64,000 nt of DNA from an uncultured Lachnospiraceae bacterium. Lineage in GTDB: Bacteria; Bacillota; Clostridia; Lachnospirales; Lachnospiraceae. The position numbers and the translations under genes are program-made. Of the stretch, positions 52,959 through 62,078 are shown piece after piece. Below the pieces are notes generated by a model, which was not told where the DNA came from, searched no databases, and was given only the letters and a program-made list of their open reading frames with translations. Location of the stretch: the NCBI GenBank assembly GCA_934351255.1, contig CAKRJH010000007.1, positions 62,001 through 126,000 on the forward strand, written 5' to 3'. How positions within the stretch are numbered: the stretch's first letter is position 1; each line of letters begins with the position of its first letter.

Positions 52959-54797
52959 ATGAACATCAAGAGAGAAGACGTAAGAAACATAGCAATCATT
53001 GCCCACGTAGACCACGGCAAGACCACGCTCGTGGATGAGCTGCTCAAGCAGAGCGGCGTGTTCCGCTCCAATCAGGAGGTGGCAGAGCGTGTCATGGATT
53101 CCGGGGATATCGAGCGTGAGCGCGGCATTACGATCCTGTCCAAGAATACAGCGATCAATTATAAAGGCACCAAGATCAACATCATTGACACCCCGGGACA
53201 TGCAGATTTCGGTGGCGAGGTAGAGCGAGTGCTCAAGATGGTCAATGGCGTTATCCTGGTGGTCGATGCATTTGAGGGGGCGATGCCTCAGACCAAGTTT
53301 GTGCTCAAGCATGCACTGGCACTGGATCTTCCGGTTATCGTCTGCGTCAATAAGATTGACCGTCCGGAGGCACGTCCCAACGAGGTCGTCGATGAGATCC
53401 TCGAACTGTTTATCGACCTGGATGCCAATGAGGAACAGTTAGACTGTCCGTTCATCTTTGCATCTGCCAGAGAGGGAATTGCCTCATACAGCGCTGAGGA
53501 GAAGGGGACAGACATGGTGCCCCTGTTCGATACGATCCTGGACTACATTCCGGCGCCGGAGGGAGATCCGGATGCAGGAACCCAGGTGCTGATCAGCACC
53601 ATAGATTACAATGAGTATGTCGGCCGGATCGGAATCGGCAAAGTCGACAACGGAACAGTCCGTGTCAATCAGGATGTGGTGATCGTCAACCACCACGATA
53701 TCAACAAGCATGAACGTGTCCGCATCAGCAAACTCTATGAGTTTGAGGGCCTCAACAAAGTCGAGGTCACAGAGGCCGGCGTGGGATCCATCGTAGCGAT
53801 TTCCGGTATGTCGGACATTCACATCGGAGATACCCTGTGCTCCCCGGAGAATCCGGTGGCGATCCCATTCCAGAAGATCTCAGAGCCGACGATCTCCATG
53901 GATTTCATGGTCAATGACAGTCCGCTGGCCGGCAAAGAAGGAAAGTTCGTGACATCCCGTCATCTGCGTGACCGTCTGTTCTCCGAGCTGAACTCAGATG
54001 TCAGTCTGCGCGTGGAAGAGACTGAGAACATGGATGCATTTAAGGTGTCCGGACGAGGCGAACTGCATCTGTCCGTCCTGATCGAGAATATGCGCCGTGA
54101 GGGCTATGAATTTGCCGTATCTAAGGCGGAAGTGCTGTATCAGACGGATGAGAGAGGAAAGAAACTGGAGCCTATGGAGCGTGCCTTTGTGGATGTGCCG
54201 GACGAGTTTTCCGGAGCTGTCATCCAGAAGCTGTCTGCCAGAAAGGGAGAACTGCAGGGCATGTCAGACATTGGCGGAGGATATACCCGTCTGGAATTTC
54301 TGATTCCATCCCGTGGACTGATCGGCTATCGTGGAGAATTCCTGACCGATACCAAGGGTAACGGAATCCTGAACACAACGTTTGAGGAGTACGGCCCATA
54401 CAAGGGAGATATCGAGTACCGTAAGCAGGGATCCCTGATCGCCTTTGAGGACGGAGAGACCGTTACCTACGGTCTGTTTATCGCCCAGGAGCGTGGTACT
54501 CTGTTTGTGGGTCCCGGACAGAAGGTTTACGGAGGCATGATCATTGGACAGAGTGCCAAGACAGAGGATATTGAGATCAATGTCTGCAAGACAAAGCATC
54601 TGACCAACACCCGTTCTTCTGCGGCAGATGATGCCCTGAAGCTGGTACCGCCAAAGATCCTGAGCCTGGAGGAAGCGCTGGAGTATATTGACACCGATGA
54701 ATTGTTGGAGATCACGCCGGAGAATCTGCGGATCCGCAAGAAGATCCTGGATTCTACGATGCGTTTCCGTGCCAAGAGGAATGCAGCGAACAAATAA
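52959..54797 (+). CDS. typA: Translational GTPase TypA/BipA
   Basis: A 612-residue ribosome-associated GTPase. Motifs are G1 AHVDHGKTTLVDEL, G2 ERERGITILSKN, G3 DTPGHADFGGEVER, G4 NKIDRPEARPNEV, then EF-G-like domains and the TypA C-terminus (RKRAQ-free ending DSTMRFRAKRNAANK). It aids 50S assembly and translation under stress or cold. The AAGG before the start is modest. It ends the CdaA block. Confidence 0.97.
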   Translation: MNIKREDVRNIAIIAHVDHGKTTLVDELLKQSGVFRSNQEVAERVMDSGDIERERGITILSKNTAINYKGTKINIIDTPGHADFGGEVERVLKMVNGVILVVDAFEGAMPQTKFVLKHALALDLPVIVCVNKIDRPEARPNEVVDEILELFIDLDANEEQLDCPFIFASAREGIASYSAEEKGTDMVPLFDTILDYIPAPEGDPDAGTQVLISTIDYNEYVGRIGIGKVDNGTVRVNQDVVIVNHHDINKHERVRISKLYEFEGLNKVEVTEAGVGSIVAISGMSDIHIGDTLCSPENPVAIPFQKISEPTISMDFMVNDSPLAGKEGKFVTSRHLRDRLFSELNSDVSLRVEETENMDAFKVSGRGELHLSVLIENMRREGYEFAVSKAEVLYQTDERGKKLEPMERAFVDVPDEFSGAVIQKLSARKGELQGMSDIGGGYTRLEFLIPSRGLIGYRGEFLTDTKGNGILNTTFEEYGPYKGDIEYRKQGSLIAFEDGETVTYGLFIAQERGTLFVGPGQKVYGGMIIGQSAKTEDIEINVCKTKHLTNTRSSAADDALKLVPPKILSLEEALEYIDTDELLEITPENLRIRKKILDSTMRFRAKRNAANK

Positions 54798-54955
54798 CAA
54801 GTAAATATTGGAGACGAAGAGCGTAAATCCATGGCCGAACAAGTCGAAGTTTGTTTCACGGACAGGGTCCCGCAAATCATTTTCCTGGCGCATAATAGTT
54901 CTAGCATTTGGAAAAAATGAATATAGATACAAGGAACTAAAGGAGGAAAAGTATC

Positions 54956-55636
54956 ATGTTGGATAAGGTATTTACAAACAATCATGTAACCATTGCAGGA
55001 CAGGTGGTCAGCGATTTCCGCTACAGTCATGAAGTATACGGAGAGAATTTCTATGTGGTCGACATCGAAGTCTGCCGGCTGAGCGGATCCAGTGACACCA
55101 TTCCGGTGATGGTATCCGAGAGGCTTCTCGATGTGGGCAGGAATCTGCAGGGACTCTATCTGATGGCTCAGGGACAGTTCAGGTCTTACAATCGTCACGA
55201 GGAGAATCACAACAGACTGGTATTGTCCGTGTTTGCCCGAGAAGTACAGATCTCTGAGACAGCGCTGCCGGAATGGGAGACCGAGCATCAGAATCCCAAT
55301 GCCATCTTTCTGGATGGCTATGTGTGCAAGGCTCCGGTTTACCGCAAAACCCCTCTGGGAAGAGAGATTGCGGATGTCCTGCTGGCAGTCAACCGTCCTT
55401 ATGGCAAATCAGACTATATTCCATGTATCTGTTGGGGAAGAAATGCCAGATATGCCCAGCAGTTTGAGGTGGGAGCGCATGTGCAGATCTGGGGACGCAT
55501 CCAGAGCAGGGAGTACCAGAAGCGCATCGGCGAGGATGAGTACGAGAAGAGAGTAGCCTATGAAGTATCTGTGAGCAAACTGGAATTTCTGCGTGTGCCG
55601 GAGATGGAAGAGCTTGCCATCGCACAAATCCAGTAG
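54956..55636 (+). CDS. SSB-like protein with two OB-fold regions
   Basis: A 226-residue protein. The C-terminal half (about 119-215) is a recognisable SSB fold (FLDGYVCKAPVYRKTPLG, ADVLLAVNRPYGKSDYIPC, GAHVQIWGRIQSREYQKR). The N-terminal half (about 8-105) looks like a second, diverged OB-fold (NHVTIAGQVVSDFRYSHEVYG). It lacks the acidic DDDIPF-type tail of housekeeping SSB. A DNA-repair or recombination role is plausible. AAAGGAGG precedes the ATG. Confidence 0.82.
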   Translation: MLDKVFTNNHVTIAGQVVSDFRYSHEVYGENFYVVDIEVCRLSGSSDTIPVMVSERLLDVGRNLQGLYLMAQGQFRSYNRHEENHNRLVLSVFAREVQISETALPEWETEHQNPNAIFLDGYVCKAPVYRKTPLGREIADVLLAVNRPYGKSDYIPCICWGRNARYAQQFEVGAHVQIWGRIQSREYQKRIGEDEYEKRVAYEVSVSKLEFLRVPEMEELAIAQIQ

Positions 55637-55653
55637 ATTTTTGTGGATAAATA

Positions 55654-55695
55654 TGGTAAAATGGCGGGAGCTGCCCAGGTAGTGACCGCCATTTT
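55654..55695 (+). terminator. Hairpin between the SSB-like and CobO-like genes, with an embedded extended -10
   Basis: AAAATGGCGG (55658-55667) pairs perfectly with CCGCCATTTT (55686-55695), ending in four Ts. TGGTAAAAT (55654-55662), an extended -10, overlaps its left arm and may start the next gene. Confidence 0.5.
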
Positions 55696-55715
55696 GGGGT
55701 AAAAAGGAGAAAACA

Positions 55716-56213
55716 ATGGATCATAAGATAGTACAGGTCTATTATGGAAATGGAAAAGGAAAAACATCCGCCGCCGTCGGACAGTGCATCCGCGCTGCCA
55801 GCAGTGGACAGACCGCGATCATCATTCAGTTTCTGAAAGGAAAGGATGCGGAGGAATTTTCATTCCTAGGCAAACTGGAACCGGATATCAAGTTGTTCCG
55901 CTTTGAGAAGGATGACAACTCCTACGCGGATCTTCTGGAATCCCAGAAGAAGGAGGAGAAACTCAACATTCTCAACGGATTTAACTTTGCCAAGAAGGTA
56001 CTCGACACAGGAGAGTGCGATGTGCTGGTGCTGGATGAGGTGCTGGGATTGATCGACCTTGATATCCTGACGTTGGAAGATATCATCCAGCTGATCGAGA
56101 TGTGTGATGACTTTACCAAACTGGTTCTGACCGGCCAGTCTCTGCCGGAGGAGCTGGTACCGTATGCCAACATCATCTCCCGCATTGAACTGGAGAAAGA
56201 CGATACAATATAA
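55716..56213 (+). CDS. CobO/BtuR-like P-loop ATPase
   Basis: A 165-residue protein with P-loop GNGKGKTSAAVGQ (residues 11-23), IIQFLKGK and the VLVLDEVLGLIDL Walker B, all as in cob(I)alamin adenosyltransferase of the CobO/BtuR type. It is shorter than BtuR (about 196), missing part of the C-terminus, and no corrinoid genes surround it, so its substrate is uncertain. AAAGGAG precedes the ATG. It lies 27 bases before dapB. Confidence 0.82.
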   Translation: MDHKIVQVYYGNGKGKTSAAVGQCIRAASSGQTAIIIQFLKGKDAEEFSFLGKLEPDIKLFRFEKDDNSYADLLESQKKEEKLNILNGFNFAKKVLDTGECDVLVLDEVLGLIDLDILTLEDIIQLIEMCDDFTKLVLTGQSLPEELVPYANIISRIELEKDDTI

Positions 56214-56240
56214 TCAAAAATACGACAGGAGGAAGAAGAC

Positions 56241-56996
56241 ATGACAGATATTATTATGGTAGGCTGCAATGGCCGTATGGGACAGATGATCACAGGGATC
56301 GCAGCAGAGGATCCGGACATTCAGATTGTTGCCGGAATCGATCCGTTTGACGATGGACACAATACATACCCGGTGTTTGCAAAGATTGAGGACTGCGATG
56401 TCAAGGCAGATGCGATCATCGATTTTTCATCCGCAAAGGCAGTGGATGCGACTCTTGCCTATGCAGTGAAGACACAGACACCGATCGTGGAGTGTTCCAC
56501 CGGGCTGTCTGAGGAGCAGATCGACAACTTAAAGGCCTGCAGTGAGAAGGTAGCGGTTCTCAAGTCCGCCAACATGTCACTGGGTATCAACCTTCTGATG
56601 AAACTGTTGAAAGAAGCAGCCCAGAAGCTCTGTGTGGAAGGCTTTGATGTGGAGATCGTGGAGCAGCATCACAAGCATAAGCTGGATGCTCCGAGCGGTA
56701 CCGCGCTTGCACTGGCAGATTCTGTCAATGAGGCGATGGACGGACAGTTTGAATATATCTATGACCGGTCCCAGGTGCGCCGGGAGAGAGGCAGGAAGGA
56801 ACTGGGAATCAGCGCTGTCCGTGGCGGATCCATCGTGGGAGACCATGAGGTGATCTTTGCGGGACAGGATGAGGTCATCACCTTCAAGCACACGGCATAT
56901 TCCAGAGCGGTATTTGCCAAGGGTTCCGTGGCTGCCGCCAAATATCTCAAGGGCAGGGGCGCAGGACTGTATGACATGTCCGATGTCCTGCTATAA
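56241..56996 (+). CDS. dapB: 4-hydroxy-tetrahydrodipicolinate reductase
   Basis: A 251-residue NAD(P)H enzyme of lysine and meso-diaminopimelate synthesis. Seen: N-terminal VGCNGRMGQMI, FSSAKAVDAT, and the active-site EQHHKHKLDAPSGTAL with its catalytic His and Lys. CAGGAGG lies upstream of the ATG. Other dap genes are not adjacent; it is followed six bases later by the CvpA-family gene. Confidence 0.96.
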   Translation: MTDIIMVGCNGRMGQMITGIAAEDPDIQIVAGIDPFDDGHNTYPVFAKIEDCDVKADAIIDFSSAKAVDATLAYAVKTQTPIVECSTGLSEEQIDNLKACSEKVAVLKSANMSLGINLLMKLLKEAAQKLCVEGFDVEIVEQHHKHKLDAPSGTALALADSVNEAMDGQFEYIYDRSQVRRERGRKELGISAVRGGSIVGDHEVIFAGQDEVITFKHTAYSRAVFAKGSVAAAKYLKGRGAGLYDMSDVLL

Positions 56997-57002
56997 TCCG
57001 AT

Positions 57003-57485
57003 ATGAATAGTCTTGCAGGACAGATGGACATGATCCTTCTGATCTTTCTGCTGCTGTGTACCGCGGTGGGGTATGCCAGAGGCCTGGTGGGGATGCTCGC
57101 CAGACTGGTGGCCATGGGAGCGGCTCTGATGGGAGCGGCGGTGATCGCCGGGCTTTACAGCGCGGGCAGCCAGACGGCAGCGGACATGGAGGGACAGATG
57201 ACAGACATGGCATCCACATGCGGTGTCTTTCTCGTGAGTTTTGTGGTGTTGCAGGTCGTGCTGTTGTTGGTCGTGCGGTCCCTGAACTGGATCAACCGGA
57301 TCCCTGTGGTGGGACTGATCAACCGGCTGGCCGGTGCGTTTGTGGGATTTGTCGGGACATTTTTCCTGGTATGGCTGGCCGGAAGCTGGCTTCTCATGAA
57401 GATCCCACAGCCATTTCTGGATGAGATGGGACTGACACACCATGTGTTGGAGCAGACGATGATATTGTCGACGTTTATCAATTGA
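57003..57485 (+). CDS. CvpA-family membrane protein
   Basis: A 160-residue protein with four helices and the family pattern GYARGLVGMLARLVAM, LNWINRIPVVGLINRLAGAFVGFV. CvpA proteins were first tied to colicin V production and now to envelope tolerance. No ribosome-binding site stands before 57003; ATG 57030, nine bases after AGGA, may be the true start and would directly begin the first helix. Confidence 0.85.
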   Translation: MNSLAGQMDMILLIFLLLCTAVGYARGLVGMLARLVAMGAALMGAAVIAGLYSAGSQTAADMEGQMTDMASTCGVFLVSFVVLQVVLLLVVRSLNWINRIPVVGLINRLAGAFVGFVGTFFLVWLAGSWLLMKIPQPFLDEMGLTHHVLEQTMILSTFIN

Positions 57486-57510
57486 TTCATAGCGGAGGGA
57501 TACAGAGACG

Positions 57511-58161
57511 ATGAATCAGCCAAAGATCAATTTTCAGCGGCAGCTCGATGAGACGATCGGGAGACTGACGGAGGAACACAGGGTTCCCACTCTTCTGATG
57601 CATAGTTGTTGTGCGCCATGCAGCAGCTACTGTCTGAGTTATCTTGCGGAATATTTTTCCATTACGATTTATTATTACAATCCGAACATTTCTCCGGTGG
57701 ACGAATACAAACACCGTGTGGAGGAGCAGAAACGGCTGATCCGGGAACTCCCGGTCCGTCATCCGATCTCCTTCGTGGAGGGGCCGTATGAACCGGAAAA
57801 GTTCCGGGAGATCAGCCGCGGACTCGAGGATGTGCCGGAGGGCGGGGAGCGCTGTTTTGCCTGCTATGAACTGCGCCAGAGACAGGCGGCACAGTATGCG
57901 GCACAGCATGGCTTTGACTATTTTACGACCACGCTGTCGGTGAGTCCACACAAGAATGCCGCCAAACTCAATGAGATCGGACTTCGTCTGGCACAGGAAT
58001 ACGGAATCCCGTATCTTGTGTCGGATTTTAAGAAAAAGAACGGTTATCTGACATCGATCCGGCTCTCAGCCCAGTATGGACTGTATCGCCAGGATTACTG
58101 CGGCTGTGTGTACAGCCGGGCACAGCGCGAGCGTGAGAAGGGGTTGCAAAATCCGTCATAG
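57511..58161 (+). CDS. queH: Epoxyqueuosine reductase QueH
   Basis: A 216-residue Fe-S protein completing queuosine tRNA modification without cobalamin. The cysteine pattern LLMHSCCAPCSSY, GGERCFACYELR and YCGCVYSRAQ matches QueH (DUF208), as do YYNPNISPVDEY and TTLSVSPHKN. GCGGAGGGA precedes the ATG. The promoter of the following riboflavin leader lies partly within its last codons. Confidence 0.95.
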   Translation: MNQPKINFQRQLDETIGRLTEEHRVPTLLMHSCCAPCSSYCLSYLAEYFSITIYYYNPNISPVDEYKHRVEEQKRLIRELPVRHPISFVEGPYEPEKFREISRGLEDVPEGGERCFACYELRQRQAAQYAAQHGFDYFTTTLSVSPHKNAAKLNEIGLRLAQEYGIPYLVSDFKKKNGYLTSIRLSAQYGLYRQDYCGCVYSRAQREREKGLQNPS

Positions 58162-58172
58162 GCGGTTATAAT
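58144..58172 (+). promoter_or_regulatory. Promoter of the riboflavin operon
   Basis: TTGCAA (58144-58149), 17-base spacer, TATAAT (58167-58172); the -35 lies in the last codons of queH. The start near 58179 is just before the FMN element. Confidence 0.75.
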
Positions 58173-58197
58173 GATCCCAGTACAAAATCAAATACAG

Positions 58198-58334
58198 GTT
58201 TTCGGGGCGGGGTGAGATTCCCCACCGGCGGTATTTCCGGGATACATCCCGGGGGAGCCCGCGAGCCATGCTGGAGACAGATGGCATGATCCGGTGAGAT
58301 TCCGGAGCCGACAGTATAGTCTGGATGAGAGAAA
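58198..58334 (+). promoter_or_regulatory. FMN riboswitch (RFN element)
   Basis: The conserved blocks are present in order: TTCGGGGCGGGGTGAGATTC, CCCCACCGGCGGTA, AGCCCGCGAGCC, GATCCGGTGAGATTCCGGAG, CCGACAGT and TATAGTCTGGATGAGAG. FMN binding is known to favour the downstream terminator and shut off riboflavin synthesis. Confidence 0.97.
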
Positions 58335-58344
58335 ACACACATGA

Positions 58345-58406
58345 CAGGTTCGAGAGAACCTGCTATCGTTGCATGGACAGCCCCGGGGAGACCCGGGGAT
58401 TTTTTT
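58345..58406 (+). terminator. Expression platform and terminator of the FMN riboswitch
   Basis: A CAGGTT/GAACCTG hairpin is followed by CCCCGGG-GAGA-CCCGGGG (58381-58398) and seven Ts. Confidence 0.88.
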
Positions 58407-58450
58407 ATAGAAAACTGCGGGGAGCATGACAAGCTTCGGAAGGAGGATGT

Positions 58451-59557
58451 ATGGAAGAACAATATATGAGACGTGCGATCGAACTGGCCAGACAGGGGAT
58501 CGGTTTTGTGAATCCCAATCCCCTGGTGGGGGCGGTCATTGTCAAAGATGGCCGGGTCATTGCAGAGGGATACCACGCCAGATATGGGCAGCTGCATGCG
58601 GAGCGGCACGCGTTATCCAGATTGACGGAGGATGCCCGTGGGGCAGAGATGTATGTCACGCTGGAACCGTGCTGTCATCAGGGCAAGCAGCCGCCATGTA
58701 CCCAGGCGATCATCGAACATGGGATCCGCAAGGTATATGTGGGATCGGATGATCCCAACGAGCTGGTGGCCGGCAAAGGGATTCAGATCCTGCGGGATGC
58801 CGGGATCGAGGTGGAGACCCATGTGTTAAAGGAAGAGTGCGATGCGCTCAATCCGGTCTTTTTCCATTATATTACGACGGGAACTCCTTATGTGGTCATG
58901 AAATACGCGATGACGATGGACGGACGCATAGCCTGTGACAATGGAGCGAGCCAGTGGATCACAGGACCTCAGGCGAGACAGCATGTCCAGAAGACCAGAC
59001 ACCGTCTGGCCGGGATCATGGCCGGGATCGGGACAGTCCTAGCGGACGATCCGATGTTAAACTGCCGCCTGGAGGGCGGCAGCCAGCCGGTGCGCATCAT
59101 CTGTGACAGTCATCTGCGGCTTCCGCTGACAAGCAGGCTGGTGCAGACGGCCGATGTCTATCCGCTGACCGTGGCGACGATCTGCCGGGATGAGGAGCGT
59201 CTGGAGCCATACCGCCGCAAGGGCGTGGATATTATCCGGACCAGGACGGATGCGTCCGGAGAACAGATCGATCTGCAGGATCTGATGGAGAAACTGGGAC
59301 AACGAGGGATCGACAGTGTGCTTCTGGAAGGCGGAGGTACACTGAACCGCAGTGCGCTGGCGGCCGGCATTGTGTCGGAGGTGCAGGTGTATATTGCGCC
59401 GAAGATCTTTGGCGGAAGCGGAAGATATTGTCCGGTGACCGGAGAGGGTGTGACTTCGCCGGATCAGGCATGGATGTTCGGGAAGCCACAGATCACGACG
59501 ATCGGGGATGATGTGCTTCTGACGTATCGCACAGCAAAGTGTGCAAAGGAGGTGTAA
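58451..59557 (+). CDS. ribD: Bifunctional riboflavin deaminase/reductase RibD
   Basis: A 368-residue two-domain enzyme for early riboflavin synthesis. The deaminase domain (about 1-145) has the zinc site HAERHALSRL and PCCHQGKQPPC; the reductase domain (about 150-365) has YVVMKYAMTMDGRIA and VLLEGGGTLNRSAL. AAGGAGG precedes the ATG. It is the first gene of the operon behind the FMN riboswitch. Confidence 0.97.
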   Translation: MEEQYMRRAIELARQGIGFVNPNPLVGAVIVKDGRVIAEGYHARYGQLHAERHALSRLTEDARGAEMYVTLEPCCHQGKQPPCTQAIIEHGIRKVYVGSDDPNELVAGKGIQILRDAGIEVETHVLKEECDALNPVFFHYITTGTPYVVMKYAMTMDGRIACDNGASQWITGPQARQHVQKTRHRLAGIMAGIGTVLADDPMLNCRLEGGSQPVRIICDSHLRLPLTSRLVQTADVYPLTVATICRDEERLEPYRRKGVDIIRTRTDASGEQIDLQDLMEKLGQRGIDSVLLEGGGTLNRSALAAGIVSEVQVYIAPKIFGGSGRYCPVTGEGVTSPDQAWMFGKPQITTIGDDVLLTYRTAKCAKEV

Positions 59558-59561
59558 GACG

Positions 59562-60221
59562 GTGTTTACAGGAATCATTGAAGAGATGGGAACCGTCAAA
59601 CATGTCATGCCGGGAGCGGTGTCTGCCGTGCTCTCGATCCAGGCGGACAAGGTATTGCAGGGGACGCAGATCGGAGACAGTATTGCGGTCAATGGCGTGT
59701 GCCTGACCGTGACCTCGATGCAGGGGGGATGTTTTACCGCGGATGTGATGGCGGAGACTCTCAGACGGAGCAGCCTGGGCAGCCTGCACGGGGGAAGCCG
59801 CGTGAACCTGGAGCGGGCGATGGCGGCCGACGGCCGGTTTGGCGGGCATATGGTGGCCGGCCATATCGATGACACCGGGACGATCCTTTCCATGGAACGT
59901 GAGGACAATGCAGTCTGGGTACGCATCGGTGCACCGGATCACGTGATGCGCTATATCATCGAGAAGGGATCGGTGGCGATAGACGGTATCAGCCTGACTG
60001 TGGCAAAGGTCCGGGAACATGACTTTTCGGTATCGGTCATCCCGCATACCGGAGCGGAGACGACACTTCTTCTGCGGCATCCGGGGGATCTGGTGAACCT
60101 GGAAAATGACCTGGTCGGCAAATATGTGGAGAAACTGCTGGGACTGACCGCACCGGAGACGGGGCATGCCGAAGGATCCGGCGGACTGACCATGGACAAA
60201 CTCCGGGAATACGGATTCTGA
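59562..60221 (+). CDS. ribE: Riboflavin synthase, alpha subunit type
   Basis: A 219-residue enzyme made of two lumazine-binding repeats: MFTGIIEEMGTV...VNGVCLTVTSMQ and GGHMVAGHIDDTGTI...IDGISLTVAKV. It dismutates 6,7-dimethyl-8-ribityllumazine to riboflavin. The start is a GTG eight bases after AAAGGAGG; an in-frame ATG at 59541 inside ribD has no such site. The second gene of the operon. Confidence 0.95.
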   Translation: MFTGIIEEMGTVKHVMPGAVSAVLSIQADKVLQGTQIGDSIAVNGVCLTVTSMQGGCFTADVMAETLRRSSLGSLHGGSRVNLERAMAADGRFGGHMVAGHIDDTGTILSMEREDNAVWVRIGAPDHVMRYIIEKGSVAIDGISLTVAKVREHDFSVSVIPHTGAETTLLLRHPGDLVNLENDLVGKYVEKLLGLTAPETGHAEGSGGLTMDKLREYGF

Positions 60222-60287
60222 CGAAAGAACAGTAAGAGAGAAAGAGATGAGCACAGAAACGGAAAACCGTTTCGGAATGGAGGAAAC

Positions 60288-61499
60288 ATGAGTTATCAGT
60301 TTGACAAGATTGAGGATATTCTCGAGGATCTCCGCCAGGGCAAAAACGTGGTGATGATCGACGACGAGGATCGTGAAAATGAAGGAGACGTGATCTGCGC
60401 GGCACAGTTTGCCACGCTGGAGAATGTCAATTTCATGGCAAAATGGGCCAGAGGCCTGATCTGCATGCCTATGAGCGCAGAATTTGTCCGGAAACTTGGA
60501 CTCAAGCCGATGGTTGCCAACAATACAGACAATCATTGTACTGCGTTTACGGAGTCTGTGGATCACGTGGATACCACGACCGGGATCTCAGCCTACGAGC
60601 GCGCCTACACCGCGCGTAAGATGGTAGAGGATGACATCAAACCACAGGATCTGCGTCGTCCGGGACATATGTTCCCGCTGCAGGCAGTACAGGGAGGTGT
60701 GCTGGAGCGCAACGGCCACACCGAGGCGACAGTGGATCTGATGAAACTGGCCGGCCTCAAGGCGATGGGACTTTGCTGTGAGATCATGAAAGATGATGGA
60801 ATGATGGCCAGAACAGAGGATCTCGTGGCATTTGCCAAAGAACACGGGCTCCGCTTCGGACGCATTGCCGATCTGGTGGCATACCGCAAGGAGCATGAGG
60901 TGCTGGTAGAGTGTGTGGCAAAGGCCAAGATGCCGACCAGATACGGAGAATTCACCATCTATGGATATGTCAATAAATTAAACGGCGAGCACCATGTAGC
61001 GCTGGTCAAGGGGGATGTCACGGACGGCGAGCCGGTGCTCTGCCGTGTGCACTCAGAATGTCTGACCGGAGATGCCCTTGGATCTGCCCGCTGTGACTGC
61101 GGCCAGCAGTATGATGCAGCCATGAAACGCATTGCCAAAGAAGGCCGCGGCGTACTGTTGTATATGCGCCAGGAGGGACGAGGCATTGGACTGATCAATA
61201 AGATCCGTGCCTACGAACTGCAGGATCAGGGACTGGATACCGTAGAGGCCAATCTGAAACTCGGCTTCCCGGAGGACGCCAGAGACTACACGATCGGAAC
61301 GCAGATCCTGGTGGATCTGGGCATCCACAAACTCCGCCTGCTGACCAACAATCCGGCCAAGGTATACGGACTGGCTGGATATGATCTGGAGATCGTCGAG
61401 CGTGTGCCGATCGAGATGGAGCCGGGCAAGTACGATGCCTTTTATCTGCGCACCAAGAAGGAAAAGATGGGGCATATCCTGAATCTGCCACAGGAGTAA
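60288..61499 (+). CDS. ribBA: Bifunctional DHBP synthase / GTP cyclohydrolase II
   Basis: A 403-residue fusion. The N-terminal DHBP synthase half (about 1-200) shows VMIDDEDRENEGD and TAFTESVDHVDTTTG; the C-terminal GTP cyclohydrolase II half shows the zinc site SECLTGDALGSARCDCGQQ, MRQEGRGIGL and LTNNPAKV. It supplies both precursors for lumazine. ATGGAGG is upstream of the ATG. Confidence 0.97.
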   Translation: MSYQFDKIEDILEDLRQGKNVVMIDDEDRENEGDVICAAQFATLENVNFMAKWARGLICMPMSAEFVRKLGLKPMVANNTDNHCTAFTESVDHVDTTTGISAYERAYTARKMVEDDIKPQDLRRPGHMFPLQAVQGGVLERNGHTEATVDLMKLAGLKAMGLCCEIMKDDGMMARTEDLVAFAKEHGLRFGRIADLVAYRKEHEVLVECVAKAKMPTRYGEFTIYGYVNKLNGEHHVALVKGDVTDGEPVLCRVHSECLTGDALGSARCDCGQQYDAAMKRIAKEGRGVLLYMRQEGRGIGLINKIRAYELQDQGLDTVEANLKLGFPEDARDYTIGTQILVDLGIHKLRLLTNNPAKVYGLAGYDLEIVERVPIEMEPGKYDAFYLRTKKEKMGHILNLPQE

Positions 61500-61592
61500 A
61501 AAGAGCAAAAGCGGCACGAAATTGAAGCTGACACAAAATGACGTAACATGTAAAGCAGTATATAAGAAGACGTTGAAGAAAGGAAAATTATC

Positions 61593-62057
61593 ATGAGAAC
61601 ATTAGAAGGAAATGTAGTAGCAGAAGGAATTAAGATCGGCATTGTAGCCGCACGATTCAATGAATTTATCGTATCTAAGCTGGTGAGCGGAGCGCAGGAC
61701 GGACTGGTCCGTCACGGTGTCAATGACGATGATATTGATCTGGCATGGGTGCCGGGTGCTTTTGAGATTCCGCTGGTGGCTAAGAAGATGGCCAAGTCCG
61801 GCAAATACGATGCAGTGATCTGCCTGGGAGCAGTGATCCGCGGTGCAACCAGCCACTATGACTATGTCTGCGCAGAGGTCAGCAAGGGCATCGCCAATGT
61901 CTCTCTGGAGACAGAGACTCCGGTAATGTTCGGTGTGGTTACCACAGACAATATTGAGCAGGCTATCGAGAGAGCGGGTACCAAGGCAGGAAACAAGGGC
62001 TATGACTGTGCACTCGGTGCGATCGAGATGATCAATCTGAGTCGTACCCTGGGATAA
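61593..62057 (+). CDS. ribH: 6,7-dimethyl-8-ribityllumazine synthase
   Basis: A 154-residue enzyme that forms the 60-subunit lumazine synthase capsid in many bacteria. Seen: GIVAARFNEFIVSKLV, WVPGAFEIPLVAKKM, CLGAVIRGATSHYDYV with the catalytic His, and GVVTTDNIEQAIER. AAAGGAAA precedes the ATG. It is the last enzyme gene of the operon. Confidence 0.97.
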   Translation: MRTLEGNVVAEGIKIGIVAARFNEFIVSKLVSGAQDGLVRHGVNDDDIDLAWVPGAFEIPLVAKKMAKSGKYDAVICLGAVIRGATSHYDYVCAEVSKGIANVSLETETPVMFGVVTTDNIEQAIERAGTKAGNKGYDCALGAIEMINLSRTLG

Positions 62058-62078
62058 ACACCGCGGATAGGAGCGACT

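Noticed and set aside
58198..58406. Dense hairpins before ribD considered as a novel RNA
   Set aside because: Every conserved block of the known FMN riboswitch is present in order.
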